Assembly: GCA_026991065.1 (NCBI GenBank)
Contig: JALXCG010000230.1
Location: 1-7,131, forward strand
Direction of reading: 5' to 3'
Source of the DNA: Gemmatimonadota bacterium
GTDB lineage: Bacteria > GCA-2686955
Length of the DNA: 7,131 bases
Below, piece after piece: positions 6,310-7,131 of the stretch. The translations under genes and the position numbers were made by a program. A model generated the notes under the pieces. It had not been told where the DNA came from. It saw only the letters and a program-made list of their open reading frames with translations, and did not search any database. Position 1 is the first letter of the stretch. Every line of letters starts with the position of its first letter.

Positions 6310-6487
6310 GAATCCACGATTCAGCAGAAAAAGTGGCCCAGGGAGGCGAAAAATTCGCGCCCGATTCTCGCCACGAGCGATCAATCGACATCGTTCGATA
6401 TCCATCTACTTCCAAGGGGCAGGCAAAGGCCTGTGTGACACAACGTTGCGCCGGGTATCGGGCGATATCGGAACGGGGCGGAAATGA
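6302..6487 (+). CDS. Possible small, highly basic 61-residue protein between kinase and regulator
   Basis: I do not recognise this protein. Its ATG at 6302 overlaps the kinase TGA (6307-6309). A GAGGA sits 6 nt upstream. Its TGA (6485-6487) overlaps the regulator ATG as ATGA (6484-6487). This is the layout of a translationally coupled operon gene, and it fills the whole 174-bp gap. The predicted protein has 16 Lys/Arg against 3 acidic residues (RKSGPGRRKIRARF at 9-22). It has one Cys, no membrane helix and no domain I can name. Against it, the Arg-rich composition is what a chance frame in G+C-rich DNA often gives, and the frame shows no clear domain signature. If real, a nucleic-acid-binding or protein-modulating role is conceivable, but that is speculation. 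Alternatively the gap is a leader or internal promoter region for the regulator. Confidence 0.4.
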   Translation: MLENPRFSRKSGPGRRKIRARFSPRAINRHRSISIYFQGAGKGLCDTTLRRVSGDIGTGRK

Positions 6488-7131
6488 AGAAGAGCGCAAT
6501 TCGAGTGCTGATGATCGATGACGACGTCAATTTCTGCGCGCGATGGCGCAAGCGTCTCGAACAGCACTGCGAAGTCCACGTTGCATACTCCGCGGACGCG
6601 GGCATTCAGGCCAGTCTGGAACTGCTACCCGACGTGGTGCTTCTGGATCTGTACCTGAGCCCGGAACGGCGGAATGGCGGCGCGGCCGAGCAGCCCAATG
6701 GCTTTGCAACCCTGGAGCGGATCCACGCCGATCGTCGCGATCTGCCGGTGATCATGCTTACCCGCGATCGTTCGCACGCGCGTTCTCTGGAAGCGGGAAG
6801 GCAGGGGGCCTTCGACTACCTCTGCAAACCGCCTGATCTGGAGGATCTGCTCAAGACCATTCGCTACGCCCATGAACAGGCGCGACTTCGTGAGCAACAG
6901 GCCTACCTGCAGAATGATCTGGATCAACGGCTTGGCGAGATGGTGGCCGGCGCGGAATGCATGCAGGAACTGCTTTGCATGGCCCGCAAGTGCGCACAGG
7001 TGAACCGGCCCGTGCTGATTCAGGGCGAGACCGGCACGGGCAAGGAGATGCTCGCGCGTTACGTCAGGGACCAGAGTCCGCGGCGCGAGGAACGCTTCGC
7101 CGGACAAAACTGTGCAGAGTTGAGCGGAGAT
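6484..7131 (+). CDS. NtrC-family sigma-54-dependent response regulator, N-terminal part (cut by the window edge)
   Basis: The frame is open from the ATG at 6484 to the right edge (216 codons). Residues 5-130 are a receiver domain: acidic pocket Asp12-Asp14 (LMIDDDVN), phospho-Asp55 in VLLDLYL, Thr93 in IMLTRD and Lys115 in LCKPP. A helical linker (about 127-152) leads to the AAA+ sigma-54 activator domain. MQELLCMARKCAQVNRPVLIQ is followed by the Walker A motif GETGTGKE (181-188) and FAGQNCAEL (205-213). The rest is outside the window: the GAFTGA loop, Walker B, arginine fingers and the usual Fis-type DNA-binding helix-turn-helix. The loop after Asp55 is about nine residues longer than usual. 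Such proteins drive open-complex formation by sigma-54 RNA polymerase after phosphorylation, here presumably by the kinase just upstream. The ribosome binding site is weak (GGGGCGG), which fits coupling to the upstream ORF through the ATGA overlap. Confidence 0.92.
   Translation, partial: MKKSAIRVLMIDDDVNFCARWRKRLEQHCEVHVAYSADAGIQASLELLPDVVLLDLYLSPERRNGGAAEQPNGFATLERIHADRRDLPVIMLTRDRSHARSLEAGRQGAFDYLCKPPDLEDLLKTIRYAHEQARLREQQAYLQNDLDQRLGEMVAGAECMQELLCMARKCAQVNRPVLIQGETGTGKEMLARYVRDQSPRREERFAGQNCAELSGD

Noticed and set aside
5620-6405. Open frame of 261 codons on the minus strand opposite the kinase transmitter
   Set aside because: It is antisense to the N, G1 and G2 boxes of the kinase and has no domain of its own.
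6096-6521. Plus-strand frame of 141 codons spanning the kinase end, the gap and the regulator start
   Set aside because: It runs out of frame through the kinase G boxes and the regulator N-terminus, has no domain, and is better explained as a shadow frame.

Overview
The window is GC-rich bacterial DNA, about 60% G+C by eye, with dense Shine-Dalgarno-type genes on both strands. No RNA gene, CRISPR array, insertion sequence or phage gene was seen. The gene mix is a right-handed beta-helix exported protein, a large two-lobed GNAT acetyltransferase, a kinase with an FG-GAP type sensor and an NtrC-type regulator. This mix is common in uncultured lineages of the FCB/PVC/Gemmatimonadota kind and in deltaproteobacteria-like groups. 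That placement is an inference from gene content, and no marker gene here fixes the phylum.

Left part (1-1695, minus strand): a two-gene operon. A GNAT-fold acetyltransferase-like protein is followed 18 bp downstream by an exported parallel beta-helix protein that runs off the left edge. Divergent from it (1849-2478, plus strand) is a cyclophilin-type peptidyl-prolyl isomerase with a signal peptide. It ends at a good rho-independent terminator and faces a convergent thioredoxin-like gene (2660-3061, minus strand) with a CAPC active site.

Middle (3062-3723): about 660 bp without a convincing gene. It holds the probable thioredoxin promoter, a few small GC-rich hairpins and one short peptide-like stretch that may be a gene relic.

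Right part (3724-7131, plus strand): a two-component signalling operon. A TTG-started 861-residue membrane histidine kinase carries a large extracytoplasmic FG-GAP/beta-propeller-like sensor with calcium-loop motifs. It is followed by the receiver and the start of the AAA+ domain of an NtrC-family (sigma-54 activator) response regulator, cut by the right edge. Between them lies a 61-codon, very basic ORF. It has its own well-spaced GAGGA ribosome binding site, its start overlaps the kinase stop, and its stop overlaps the regulator start as ATGA. This three-part arrangement is the most interesting item: an extracellular propeller sensor, a possible translationally coupled small basic protein, and a sigma-54 regulator. 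The target genes are not visible here.
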